Positions 37,601 to 44,393 of a stretch of 64,000 bases of DNA are shown here, one piece after another. Below the pieces are notes generated by a model. The model was not told the DNA's origin. It was given only the letters and a program-made list of their open reading frames with translations, and made no database searches. Position 1 is the stretch's first letter. Every line of letters starts with the position of its first letter. The translations under genes were made by a program, and so were the position numbers. The DNA comes from Corynebacterium lujinxingii (GTDB taxonomy: Bacteria; Actinomycetota; Actinomycetes; Mycobacteriales; Mycobacteriaceae), in contig NZ_CP061032.1 in assembly GCF_014490555.1 (NCBI RefSeq), positions 1,364,001-1,428,000 of the forward strand, given 5' to 3'.

Positions 37601-38193
37601 CCGATTTTCGCGCCGACACCGAGCAGCGCACCCTTGCCGATAGTCTTAGCCCCATCGACGATTCGGGATCCCAGCCCGCCGGCGGATTCGCCGAGTTCAT
37701 CGACATCACCACGCGCGCGGCGAGCCGCGTCTGCGTAGCCATCGAGCGAATCGGCTCCGACCTCGAGCGCGTTGTTCGCCTCGTCGGTTTTAGCGGCGAG
37801 GTTCGCCTTCGCCTTTTCGTACTTTTCGCTGGCACGCGTCGCGGCCTTCGCGGCGAATTCCTCGTCGCGCTGCGCCTTCGCCACATCGGCGGTGGCCTTG
37901 GCGACAGTAGACGCCTTCGCGTCGGTTTTTTCCATCGCCTCGGCCAGTTTCAACTGAGCAACACGGGTTTTATCAGCCGCGGTCGCCGCCCGGTTTTGAG
38001 CACGCTCCATCGCCCGGCCCGCTGAATCGGCGGCCTTTTGCGCACGGGCGGTTTCGCGCTGCATCGAATCGGCGAACTTCTGCCCGGCGGTTTTACCAGC
38101 CTTCGCCGACGCCTTCTCCGTTTCGGTGAAGAACTTGTCGAACGACGGCAGAACCGGCACATAGGTCGCGTCGCCATTCTTGCCAATAGCCAT
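31696..38193 (-). CDS. Tape measure protein with two cell-wall hydrolase domains
   Basis: 2165 residues, the longest gene here. The N-terminus is coiled coil (~30-160). A TMP core (~190-480) follows with LDRGLGLLPVLQERYG. Repeated Trp-rich hydrophobic segments (~480-850) have W-x4-P-x-DA units. Two inserted enzyme-like domains follow: one with YHPTGQAIDLGG and GHYDHVHWA, like metal-dependent carboxypeptidase-type domains in actinophage tape measures, and a lysozyme-like transglycosylase domain (NAMLAQIQSESGGDPG, GVGLLQIIPGTFADH). Coiled coil and helical regions close it. It sets tail length and probably opens the wall during DNA entry. Confidence 0.93.
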   Translation of the reverse strand: MAIGKNGDATYVPVLPSFDKFFTETEKASAKAGKTAGQKFADSMQRETARAQKAADSAGRAMERAQNRAATAADKTRVAQLKLAEAMEKTDAKASTVAKATADVAKAQRDEEFAAKAATRASEKYEKAKANLAAKTDEANNALEVGADSLDGYADAARRARGDVDELGESAGGLGSRIVDGAKTIGKGALLGVGAKIGQTMMSGVHDAVSGGLSRLGTIEQAETMLSGLGHSATAVEGIMDNAMTAVKGTAFGFGDAASAAASFVGAGVAQGEDLTRVLTLVGDTASITGSSFGEMSAIWTKVAGNQKLTTQELNQLLDRGLGLLPVLQERYGVTAEEARKMVTEGKVSFEDFSAAMEDMVGGSAQKMGSTFSGSADNMKAALGRFGAQLLDPVFEHAPAVFDAIGTTVDDLGTRLEPAVAAFSEWLAPVMQNVAENLAPAVVGALDTVIGSVTGLVDFVRGNQDWILPLGAALTAVAGGLAAVNLQLKIAKAGGFAAWAIKAAKATTLWSTATTIAANAQKAFNLVLAANPIGLIVTGIAAAAAALTVFFTKTETGREMWARLTEVFQVGLEAVKVAFSGFAETARGAWDTLAAGIEVAWETVIKPVFDFFSLAARTLVTVIATAVVTPIILAWNLLSTTIQAAWEHVIKPVWDAMAAVATWLWGTVLKPAFDNISTAFTNLGIVIQAIWTGYIKAAWDALAAAGTWLWNSVLAPTFEAIGAGFSALGDGFMWVWDNVLNPVIDGFAAALTWLHDSVVEPVLSWIGEKWDVLSAGMAVVKDFIVDTVFGGIQSGLDTLKGWFETAVNGIELLWDGIKAVTAKPAQFVVDVVFNKGIRKAWNGIAKFTGLDELDEINVTNLGGFAAGGVLPGYTPGRDVFRFIDPVRGARVDLSGGEAIMRPEWARMVGKSSIDRMNADAARGRLRASDMEMFTSPLPSTYGGLSDGSSIPNPEAHEPVNRRVLRDAVRRDLSARGYASGGIYTPTPRENQQLGSGVVNRTLWIAAKTAFPGATLNSAQTDHFNDGGYHPTGQAIDLGGPMQQIADWIFSKWPKTAQLIWGPGPLALWGRTGRIDPADQAGIRAAYGPGTMAGHYDHVHWASDGGIDSDGIMISADGASSSGGGFDLGAMVKGMWDRVIDAIPSWDGPGLIGELPGVMLKKLATSAWDFVKDKIGGFFGKSGSAGNVESWREMAMDAMRRNGFDADNPAQVNAMLAQIQSESGGDPGIAQQIVDINGTGEAAGVGLLQIIPGTFADHRDPTLPDDRRDPWANMNAALRYYRATYGDDLTTMWGHGHGYAAGGVLPGYTPGRDVHQFYSPTAGALALSGGEAIMVPEWTRAVGGPAAVERMNREARGGRSTATRGAAFADGGVAFWDPIATRQRAVAADLSADIQRLIRELRADRDVAKFGAAMSEALKPAVRELELIANPQTYEGMMARSLAAKGGELAGMLGLEDTATAVSTLLGAERSLLDARAAQAERLSAMADQEAELEAMRERLTELESSKVELSKEDQRKLADAEKKLADARREAGEVDREGAASSDAAADSSAKAADAEDKLSAKREKSSEKVEKAEEDLARLREDLGVKQEEDEEKRADEISKLTEQIANAELDLASARRASVENLDMSLYSILPQISDGAKQAAARLKAATPQIMQMVGTHLPQAAGLVASAIPQATGALESLAVAAGPAGISVGVAVAGLFAIVKVGKMVVELADKFISRITEGRIAFANALGAFAASIREISDLVDKQRQMVASLRMDLVRQTIVQTKAAMDSRNANAALVRSRLDGDKTVAEAQAALQAGIQAEAAKSAAAYGDLSLAYDRYRYNEIAAMVDRLETQREISPEVKALMHEVDAAELTRMANVQNATADAIEAAYAQRAANRAVLRTTQDLETAAARLAEMTGTAFGMDKAGARLGEEVAALYAENAEIQGRLWSWGNALSIGYNKRVRSRDEAALRRNEARIAELQAMPEYQGFGVSARELDRLQNDVANLYKWGNADKAEALLKQSVLGDPDRAAQAFQLSADLAAIADEKTAKQREVEDFEDEVSLNEATRPLRDAASSLESMAESSKLRAEALRTEDSVVASRLDAMADFERENAVDIQRVSRGEPSRIELTFTDKAAYSAAEVDELLDRVGDVDGLELRIRKLEQQGRPGAGDLVRARR

Positions 38194-38211
38194 ACCGGGC
38201 CTCCTTTGAAA

Positions 38212-38975
38212 CTAAGTGGGGGGCGCAGATAGTCCGATGAGGTAATCCACGGCCGCCGCCTGATCCGCCGCGGCGACTTTGCCGACACGCTCGGAGGCGT
38301 CATCGTCGGTGTCAGCCCACGGGGTAACAGGCCATTTCAGCCGGTCCTGCTCGGGCTTGATTTTCAAGAACCCGCGCCCGTACATGTTCGCCCGGTGCAA
38401 CTCCCCCAGGATTTGCCAGGCGATCGAATCCGAGACGGTCCACCTACGCCCATCGCGGCGCATCGCGCGGTGCAGCGCTGACCCCTCCGGCAGCCAGTCG
38501 ATGAGCGCTTTCAGTCGCCGGGTTGAGATTTCGCCGCGATGCCAGGCGGCGACCGGGTCGCCGCCGTACTCGGCGCTTAGCGCCGCTTCGCACGCGGTCG
38601 GGTACTCCGCGAGTTCGGACGGGTAGGGTTTGCCGTCTCATCTTCCGACACCTTCACAAGCGCCCAGTTGAGCAGAGTGAGCGGGTCAACGCCCTCCTTT
38701 TCAGCCGCGGCGATGAAGTCGCCCGCCTGGTCGCCGAGCATGAGATCGGCGAGTTCGGCGCGGTAGTCAGTAGTCGAAATGACGTTGTCGGCGACATCAT
38801 CGACGAGATCCTGGAATCGGTCGTTCCATTCAGCGGACTGCAGATTCGGCGCGGCGATCTGCCAGGTTTTGCCGAATCCCTCGATCGGTACGGTGCGGCC
38901 ATCAGCGCCGACGGCATCGCGGCGCTGGGCGATGAGTTCGTCGAAGGATCCGAGATCGCGCAGTTTCTTAGCCAT
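38212..38975 (-). CDS. Tail assembly chaperone, -1 frameshift product (GT-type)
   Basis: The shorter chaperone frame contains a slippery heptamer A-AAC-CCT (38625-38631 on the coding strand). A -1 shift after codon 117 leads to YPSELAEYPTACEAALSAEYG and on to a stop at 38212, for a 254-residue fusion. The added part (RGEISTRRLKALIDWLPEGSALHRA) is typical of siphophage T domains. The site, length and place before the tape measure all match lambda G/GT. Translation by frameshift is inferred. Confidence 0.82.
38577..38975 (-). CDS. Tail assembly chaperone (G-type)
   Basis: 132 residues from the ATG at 38975. It begins MAKKLRDLGSFDELIAQRR and ends in a basic tail (STRPRAKRR) when no frameshift occurs. 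It lies between the major tail protein and the tape measure, the fixed place of G chaperones, which hold the tape measure soluble during tail assembly. Confidence 0.85.
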   Translation of the reverse strand: MAKKLRDLGSFDELIAQRRDAVGADGRTVPIEGFGKTWQIAAPNLQSAEWNDRFQDLVDDVADNVISTTDYRAELADLMLGDQAGDFIAAAEKEGVDPLTLLNWALVKVSEDETANPTRPNSRSTRPRAKRR

Positions 38976-39069
38976 GTTGGTGGGTTTCCTTTCGGTAGAA
39001 GTCTGGTGTGGGTTTCGAGGTGGTGCGGGGCCCAGGGCGAAACCCAACAATTCCCTGGGCCCCTAGTGG

Positions 39070-39831
39070 TTAGGCGGTGCCGGTATCGCCGGTGGTCGCA
39101 GTAGACCCGCCGGAGGTGGTGCTGCCGGAGGTACGCGATGCGGTGCCGGAATCAGCCGGCGAGGAGGCGGAGCGCTTGGACCAGTCGCCCAGATCGCGCA
39201 CCTTCAGGTCGTCGTTGCCATCGGCGCCGACATAGCCCGGACGCCACCCTTCCTTGAAGCGGCGCAGGATCGAGTAGCCGAGCTTGTTGTCGACGTTGGC
39301 GCGCCACGTCATCGGGTAGCCGATCAGGTCGCCCTTCTGGTAGGTCACGTCCGACGGGTCAATCGCAGACGCCGCCGGCAAGAGGAAGCGGCGGTGCTTC
39401 GAGCCATCGAGAATGTCGAAGCCGAGGCCGTAGCGGAATTCTGCGGGCAGATCGCCGCCCTGGGTGAATTCCGCAAACTTGCCGTCGGAGTTGTAGTCCA
39501 TCTCGGATTCCGGCACGCCGTAGCGCATCGCGGTGGCGAGACCGCCGATCGTCCACAGCACCGCGGAGAACGTGAACTCCTCGGAGGACGCCGCCTCGCG
39601 CACCGGCGAGTTGGACTGCCACGGGGTAAAGGAGTTGGACTCGCGAGAGATGGCCTCGGTCAGGCCCTCGTCGGAGATCCACCCCAGGTTGACATAGGGC
39701 GCCTCGTAGGCTTCCAGCCCCTCCGGAGCGTCGGTGCCATACGGCGCGTAGTGGATGGTGCCGGTCACGCCGAGCGAGACCAGCTGAGCATTGAAGTTCG
39801 GGTCGGTCAGATCGACCTTGAAATCCGCCAT
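39070..39831 (-). CDS. Major tail protein
   Basis: 253 residues. The first ~210 form the tail-tube fold (TDPNFNAQLVSLGVTGTIHYAPYG, WISDEGLTEAISRESN). The last ~35 are a Ser/Thr/Gly-rich flexible tail (SGTASRTSGSTTSGGS). Placed between the tail terminator and the chaperones as in other siphophages. Confidence 0.88.
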   Translation of the reverse strand: MADFKVDLTDPNFNAQLVSLGVTGTIHYAPYGTDAPEGLEAYEAPYVNLGWISDEGLTEAISRESNSFTPWQSNSPVREAASSEEFTFSAVLWTIGGLATAMRYGVPESEMDYNSDGKFAEFTQGGDLPAEFRYGLGFDILDGSKHRRFLLPAASAIDPSDVTYQKGDLIGYPMTWRANVDNKLGYSILRRFKEGWRPGYVGADGNDDLKVRDLGDWSKRSASSPADSGTASRTSGSTTSGGSTATTGDTGTA

Positions 39832-39844
39832 CGCGGGGTCCTTT

Positions 39845-40231
39845 CTAGAGTTGAGCCGGTAGCAAGACCTCGACGGTCATGCCGATCCGGCGGGTTTTTG
39901 GATTGCGATCCGGCCACTTTTCAGGCCGGGTCACCTCAACCGCCCGGGCGGCGCCCGCGCGGAAGTCGTAGAGATGCGCGCGCAGGCTGTGGGCGAGCGG
40001 CATCGCCGCCCCGGATTTCCACATCGCCTCGGGCACGTAGAGGTTGACGTCGGCGCCGACCTGGTCGGCGCCGAGCCCTTGCAACGACGGCGCCCGCTGG
40101 GCGGGGCCGGCCGATTCGAGATGTACAAGCGGCGCCCGATCAGGCAGCGCGCCATGCGGCAACTCGTCGTAGACGCCGGACACCCCATCCAGCCGCGCAA
40201 TGTGGGGCACGAGTAGCGCGAAAACGTCCAT
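39845..40231 (-). CDS. Tail terminator / tail completion protein
   Basis: 128 residues from the ATG at 40231, which overlaps the previous stop as TGATG. Size and position between the gp10-like protein and the major tail protein fit a tail terminator that caps the tube. The C-terminal end (RRIGMTVEVLLPAQL) is a beta strand usual for this group. Confidence 0.75.
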   Translation of the reverse strand: MDVFALLVPHIARLDGVSGVYDELPHGALPDRAPLVHLESAGPAQRAPSLQGLGADQVGADVNLYVPEAMWKSGAAMPLAHSLRAHLYDFRAGAARAVEVTRPEKWPDRNPKTRRIGMTVEVLLPAQL

Positions 40232-40503
40232 CACCGCTCCCCCCTCGATGCGCGCCTCAGCGCGTTGATACGGGTGACGTCCTCGGAGCCGCGCTCCTCG
40301 GCGTGATTGTCGGAGACGACATCGACATACGCGCGACCATTCGGTCGGATACCCGGTCGCAGCGTGTAGTTGGCGCTGCCACCATTCGCCCGCGATATAC
40401 GGGTCGCACGATCGGCGATGTCCCGGGCGGCCTTTTCCAGCGCCCCGGATTTCGCCACTGCCCGGTTGACTTCCCGAAAGAAAGCGTCCGACGGCCTAAC
40501 CAT
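40231..40503 (-). CDS. HK97 gp10-like head-tail protein
   Basis: A 90-residue protein starting MVRPSDAFFREVNRAVAKSG, with the gp10-like pattern of an amphipathic N-terminal helix followed by a small beta domain (YTLRPGIRPNGRAYVDVVS). Overlaps both neighbours. Confidence 0.75.
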   Translation of the reverse strand: MVRPSDAFFREVNRAVAKSGALEKAARDIADRATRISRANGGSANYTLRPGIRPNGRAYVDVVSDNHAEERGSEDVTRINALRRASRGER

Positions 40504-40864
40504 CGATCACCTCCAGGCTCGCTTCGAGATGATGCACCGCCCCCGCCTTCCACGGGTCCGGCCACCTCGCGGGCGCGCCGACGACGTCGCAGACCATGAC
40601 CCCGCCGACACGCACCCGCGACGCCGCGCTTAAATCCGGCACGTCGGTGCCGGGCGGGGTGATAAGCACAAGACGGCTCACCACCACCGGGCGCTGCAGA
40701 TCGTCCTCGCTCGATTCGGCTGGCTGCACCGACACCGGAAAATCGACCGGCACCCATTCAGGGTTGTCGTGGTCGTAGACCGGCTCGGTCGAATATGGCG
40801 AATCGATACGACGCGGCCGGGCGACATCCAGCGACTGGTTGAAGATCACTCCCGGCTCGGTCAT
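40496..40864 (-). CDS. Head-tail stopper-like protein
   Basis: 122 residues from the ATG at 40864 (ATGA overlap with the preceding stop). Beta-rich (VPVDFPVSVQPAESSEDD, VVVSRLVLITPPGTDVP), in the slot of SPP1 gp16-like stoppers. Confidence 0.72.
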   Translation of the reverse strand: MTEPGVIFNQSLDVARPRRIDSPYSTEPVYDHDNPEWVPVDFPVSVQPAESSEDDLQRPVVVSRLVLITPPGTDVPDLSAASRVRVGGVMVCDVVGAPARWPDPWKAGAVHHLEASLEVIDG

Positions 40865-41385
40865 GGAATCGGCCCTAACCTGATCTGGTCGATGATCCGC
40901 CATTCGGTGGACTGGGGGGTCACAGCCCCCGGGGCGCCGACGTTGATCCGCCCCACCTGATACGCCTGGCCGGGCGCCGAGGCGCGGCCGGCCATCGAGC
41001 GAATCAGCGAGAGCACATCACCGGGTGCGGCGAAACCATGCACCACCTCGGCGACCACCCGGCGGGGCCTACCCTCCGGGTGCGGGGTCATCGAGGCGAT
41101 CCACAAGGTGCCGTCCTCGGAGAAGTCGTTTTCACCGATTGTGACCTCCCGGCCATCGACGGTGACCGATTCGACAGAGACCAGCCGCTTGGTTGGCAGC
41201 GCGACCAGTTTGTCCCCCGGCGCGTCGACGCGCAGCGTTTCAGCACGCTCCGGCCATACATGCCAGTCAGCCAGTCGGCGCACCGCTGACACCGCGGCGT
41301 CGATCGCGTCCTGGGTAAGGGCGGTCGCGCCCGGGAAATCATCAGGGGTCAGGCCGTGATCCGCCGGTATTGCAGGCTCGGTCAC
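40861..41385 (-). CDS. Head-tail connector (gp6/gp15-like)
   Basis: 174 residues from a GTG. The N-terminal helical part (ALTQDAIDAAVSAVRRLADW) followed by a beta domain with VESVTVDGREV is the usual layout of connector proteins that bind the portal. Confidence 0.78.
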   Translation of the reverse strand: MTEPAIPADHGLTPDDFPGATALTQDAIDAAVSAVRRLADWHVWPERAETLRVDAPGDKLVALPTKRLVSVESVTVDGREVTIGENDFSEDGTLWIASMTPHPEGRPRRVVAEVVHGFAAPGDVLSLIRSMAGRASAPGQAYQVGRINVGAPGAVTPQSTEWRIIDQIRLGPIP

Positions 41386-41399
41386 GGGTCAGCCCCCCT

Positions 41400-41585
41400 T
41401 TACTTTTCGGCCGCCTTCGAGCGGGTACGGGTACGCGGCTTCGGAGATTCCGGCGTCGTAGGCTCCGGGCCGACCTTCAACTCCTCCGCGTCCGGGTAGG
41501 AGCGCTTAACGGTTTCCTCCGACAGGCGAAGAATCGTCGTGCGCCCGCGACCTACGGTCACGCGATACGGCTTGAGATTTGCCAT
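41400..41585 (-). CDS. Small hypothetical head protein
   Basis: 61 residues. A short beta/helix part (RTTILRLSEETVKRSYP) and a basic Pro-rich tail (TTPESPKPRTRTRSKAAEK). It directly follows the major capsid gene and has GAAAGG upstream. Such small genes often encode capsid-bound or head-completion proteins. Confidence 0.7.
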   Translation of the reverse strand: MANLKPYRVTVGRGRTTILRLSEETVKRSYPDAEELKVGPEPTTPESPKPRTRTRSKAAEK

Positions 41586-41608
41586 AGCAAGATCACCAAT
41601 CCTTTCTG

Positions 41609-42904
41609 CTACGCGACGGCTTCAGCCGGTGCGGGAACACCCGGGATCTCGGACCCGGCGAGAGAGCCGGTCACGAATGCGGCCGGGCGCTCGACCATCA
41701 GGCCAAGGCGCTCCTCGGCGCGCAGCGTGATCAGGTTCTGCTCGAAGTCGTCGACGTTGGAGTTGGTCGAATCGACGCGCAGGCCGTTCTTGCGCAGCAC
41801 GGTCGCGCCCTGACGGAACGCGCCGAGCACGTAGGTGCCGCGCTCGATCGCCGGGGTGTCCACGGTGCGCAGACCCCACGGCGACGGGTTGAGCGTCAGC
41901 CCGCCGTTGCCGTACTGGCCGGCGGTAAACGGACCGCCCGCGAAGTACTGGCCGTTAGCGTCCTTGGCGAGACGGATACGCACAAAATCGGCGGTGTTGA
42001 CGACCAGGGCGTCGGCGGTAAGACCGGTGAACTCCGGGACCTTTTGGGAGGCGAGGAACAGACCGTCGAACAGGTCGCCGGCGATGTCGTACTGCTGCAG
42101 GCCCTCGCGGTTGAGCAGGCCGGTGACATTCGAGCCGGTGCCGTCGCCGGCGAGCAACTGCTCCTCCTCGACGACGGAGAGTTCGTAGATCAAACGGTCG
42201 TTGATCCACGAGCGCACGAAGGTCAGATCGGCCGCGGTTTCGTCGGTGATCTTGGTCAGCGCCGCGATCTTGGTCAGTTTCTCGGAGACGACGTCGAAGT
42301 TGTTAAAACGCACGTACGGCTTGCGCGCGCCCTCGGCGACGGTCGCGGCACCACCCTCGGCGACGAGCGGAAGCTTCTCGACGAGGTACGAGATGGTCTG
42401 CGTCTGCGGCGAGACCTGAGCCGCGCCCATCAGGTCGGCGATGACCAACTTGTCGCGCTTGGCGTTGACGATCGTGCGGCGAAACTCGGTCGCCCACGGC
42501 GCGAGGTGCGCGACCTCGGAGCCCTCCGCATTCGGAGTAAGGAACGGGTCCTCCGGGGCGCGGGTTTCGTATTCCGGCGTCGCAGACTGCATCTGCGCGC
42601 CACCGGCCTGGCGGGTCAGCACATCACCGGCGTGCTTGACGAAGTGATCACCCAGCGTCGCGGCGGCGTGATCACCCGGGGTATCGGCTACGCCCTCCTC
42701 GCCGAGGTCGGCGCCGCGCACACGATCAATCAGAGAACCGGCCTTCTGGGCGGCCTTGATTTCAGCATCGACAGCGTCGTGCTCCTCCATCAGGCCTTCG
42801 ACACGCGCATACGTGTCCTTGTCCATCTTCGCGCCGTCGGCGGGAATGAGATCACGCGCCTCCGCCAGCAGAGCGGCGCGACGCTCGATTAGAGATTGAG
42901 CCAT
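41609..42904 (-). CDS. Major capsid protein, HK97 fold
   Basis: 431 residues. Residues 1-~105 are a helical delta domain that the prohead protease would remove. The rest shows HK97-family features (SYLVEKLPLVAEGGAATVAEG, KLTKIAALTKITDETAAD, NLITLRAEERLGLMVERPAAF). It overlaps the protease stop by one base (TAATG), as expected for co-made partners. Confidence 0.93.
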   Translation of the reverse strand: MAQSLIERRAALLAEARDLIPADGAKMDKDTYARVEGLMEEHDAVDAEIKAAQKAGSLIDRVRGADLGEEGVADTPGDHAAATLGDHFVKHAGDVLTRQAGGAQMQSATPEYETRAPEDPFLTPNAEGSEVAHLAPWATEFRRTIVNAKRDKLVIADLMGAAQVSPQTQTISYLVEKLPLVAEGGAATVAEGARKPYVRFNNFDVVSEKLTKIAALTKITDETAADLTFVRSWINDRLIYELSVVEEEQLLAGDGTGSNVTGLLNREGLQQYDIAGDLFDGLFLASQKVPEFTGLTADALVVNTADFVRIRLAKDANGQYFAGGPFTAGQYGNGGLTLNPSPWGLRTVDTPAIERGTYVLGAFRQGATVLRKNGLRVDSTNSNVDDFEQNLITLRAEERLGLMVERPAAFVTGSLAGSEIPGVPAPAEAVA

Positions 42905-43614
42905 TAGTTGCCCATCCTTTCTAAAATTGCGAGACGCGCCCGTGCATGCAGCGCGAGCGCGTCGGTTTCTTCTTCCTCACCCTCATCGGTTGGGGTGGGG
43001 GGCGGAGACGCCTCCGCCTCGTCGTCGCCGGCCGCGCGGGTCAGCGCGCCGACGACAGCGGCCTCGGTTTCGGCGTCAAGATTGGCCTGCTTCACAGCGG
43101 TCAAAAGTTCACGCGCCGACTTCGCCGATACAATCTCGGTCTCACGATTCGCCCCGATCGGCACGACAGAGACCTCGAACAACTCAACGGCGCGCACCTC
43201 GAAGATCTCGTCGCCGTCGACGGTGGCCGGCCCGGCATCGCGGTAATTAAACGCGAACGACATCTCGGACAGGCGCCCCTTCGAGATGAGGTTGAGAACC
43301 TGGACCGCGGACGGGTTATCCATGTCCAGGTCGGCGGTGATTTTCAGGCCGCGCTCGTCCTCGGACGCCTCGACCACCCCGCCGATATTCATAAACGGGT
43401 CGGAAAAGTTGTGGCCGTAGAGCAGCGGAATCGTCTTCCCGCTATCCGACCACTCCTTTAAGGTGTCGGCGAACGCGCCGCGGCGCACCACATCACCGTA
43501 CGAATCGACAGTGTCAAAGACAGAGGCGTACGCCTCAATACGACCAGCGGCCGCCTCCCCTTCGGTCGGCGCCGCCTTCACGCGCACGTCGGCGCTGTAA
43601 TTTTTGAGCCGCAC
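42904..43614 (-). CDS. Nested prohead protease from an internal start
   Basis: GTG at 43614 opens VRLKNYSADVRVKAAP, preceded by AAAGGAGG (43619-43626) four bases away, the strongest ribosome site in this stretch. The product of 236 residues has the normal length of a stand-alone HK97 prohead protease, which cleaves the capsid delta domain. Two products from one frame are therefore predicted. This is inference from the sequence only. Confidence 0.72.
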   Translation of the reverse strand: MRLKNYSADVRVKAAPTEGEAAAGRIEAYASVFDTVDSYGDVVRRGAFADTLKEWSDSGKTIPLLYGHNFSDPFMNIGGVVEASEDERGLKITADLDMDNPSAVQVLNLISKGRLSEMSFAFNYRDAGPATVDGDEIFEVRAVELFEVSVVPIGANRETEIVSAKSARELLTAVKQANLDAETEAAVVGALTRAAGDDEAEASPPPTPTDEGEEEETDALALHARARLAILERMGN

Positions 43615-44043
43615 AGGCCCTCCTTTCGTAACGCCGGGAATCTCCGGCGGGTTGGCGTACCAGGCGCGGATCCGATCAGCGGTGCCTTCGGGTCGCCCAT
43701 CGCGCTCGGCGCGGGCGAGGCACTCATCGAGCCCCGGATCGCAAAGGTGAAACACCGCGCCGATCCCTTCGAGACGCTCCACGGTCGCCTTCGACGGGTT
43801 GGTGTCGATCAGCCAAAACTCATCGACGACGGTCTCGGGGTCGAGCAGCCACCCCATCACCGCCCGGCGCAACACGGCCGTCACCTCGTTGACCGCCGGT
43901 TCGCGGTCATGGTTGGATTCGACGCCGCCGACGACAGTCGCCATTCGGTCGAAGTCGAACCGGGGCACCCCGGGGCCGGCAGATTGTTCAACAAACGTCG
44001 ACTTGCCGGCACATGGTGGGCCTACAACGACATGGACGCTCAT
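42904..44043 (-). CDS. P-loop kinase fused to HK97 prohead protease
   Basis: 379 residues in one frame. Residues 1-~140 are an AAA_33/zeta-like kinase with Walker A VVVGPPCAGKST and WLIDTNPSKATVERLE. Residues ~150-379 are a U35/HK97 prohead protease (YASVFDTVDSYGDVVRRGAF, LLYGHNFSDPFMNIGG, RLSEMSFAFNY) with an acidic, Glu-rich end. It starts at the ATG at 44043, overlapping the RapZ-C-like gene as ATGA. No stop separates the domains, but a strong ribosome site and GTG lie at the junction, so a free protease is also likely. Confidence 0.85.
   Translation of the reverse strand: MSVHVVVGPPCAGKSTFVEQSAGPGVPRFDFDRMATVVGGVESNHDREPAVNEVTAVLRRAVMGWLLDPETVVDEFWLIDTNPSKATVERLEGIGAVFHLCDPGLDECLARAERDGRPEGTADRIRAWYANPPEIPGVTKGGPVRLKNYSADVRVKAAPTEGEAAAGRIEAYASVFDTVDSYGDVVRRGAFADTLKEWSDSGKTIPLLYGHNFSDPFMNIGGVVEASEDERGLKITADLDMDNPSAVQVLNLISKGRLSEMSFAFNYRDAGPATVDGDEIFEVRAVELFEVSVVPIGANRETEIVSAKSARELLTAVKQANLDAETEAAVVGALTRAAGDDEAEASPPPTPTDEGEEEETDALALHARARLAILERMGN
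43619..43626 (-). promoter_or_regulatory. Internal ribosome-binding site for the protease
   Basis: AAAGGAGG on the coding strand, inside the kinase C-terminus (encoding T-K-G-G), upstream of GTG 43614. Confidence 0.75.
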
Positions 44044-44393
44044 CCGATCACCTCCAGGTCGCGGTGACACACCGCCACTTCGACACCGGCGGCGCGCAGC
44101 ATCGCGGCGACATGCTCGGCGGCAAACGGCGAGCGGTGCCAGCCTGCCGAGCAGGCGAACGCCACGGTGAACGACCCGTCGGTTTTCATCCGCTCGAGCA
44201 CAAGCGCAGTGACCACCTGCAGCCATGACTGCACAAGCGGGTTCGCGCCGAGAATCACCTCGGCGACCTCGGCGGTCGTACCCGGGGTATCGAGCACCAC
44301 CGGCGACGGGTCCGGCAAATCCAGACAGTCGATCAACACGTCGAACGCCGGGGGCGGGCCGTTTTTGATCCCGTACGAGACGAACTGAATCAC
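44040..44393 (-). CDS. RapZ C-terminal-domain-like protein
   Basis: 117 residues from a GTG at 44393, overlapping the portal stop as GTGA. The whole chain lines up with the C-terminal domain of RapZ: VSYGIKNGPPP with its FGxKxGxP, DCLDLPDP with DVRFLPNP, and FACSAGWHRS with the sugar-phosphate-binding GCTGGKHRS, then VCHRDLE with RHRTLE. In E. coli this domain binds glucosamine 6-phosphate and partner RNA or protein. A P-loop kinase, the other half of RapZ-type proteins, follows at once. Its role in head assembly or host control is unknown. Confidence 0.75.
   Translation of the reverse strand: MIQFVSYGIKNGPPPAFDVLIDCLDLPDPSPVVLDTPGTTAEVAEVILGANPLVQSWLQVVTALVLERMKTDGSFTVAFACSAGWHRSPFAAEHVAAMLRAAGVEVAVCHRDLEVIG

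Noticed and set aside
34252..38025. Several plus-strand frames over 150 codons opposite the tape measure
   Set aside because: Antisense shadows; compositions follow the reversed codons of the tape measure.
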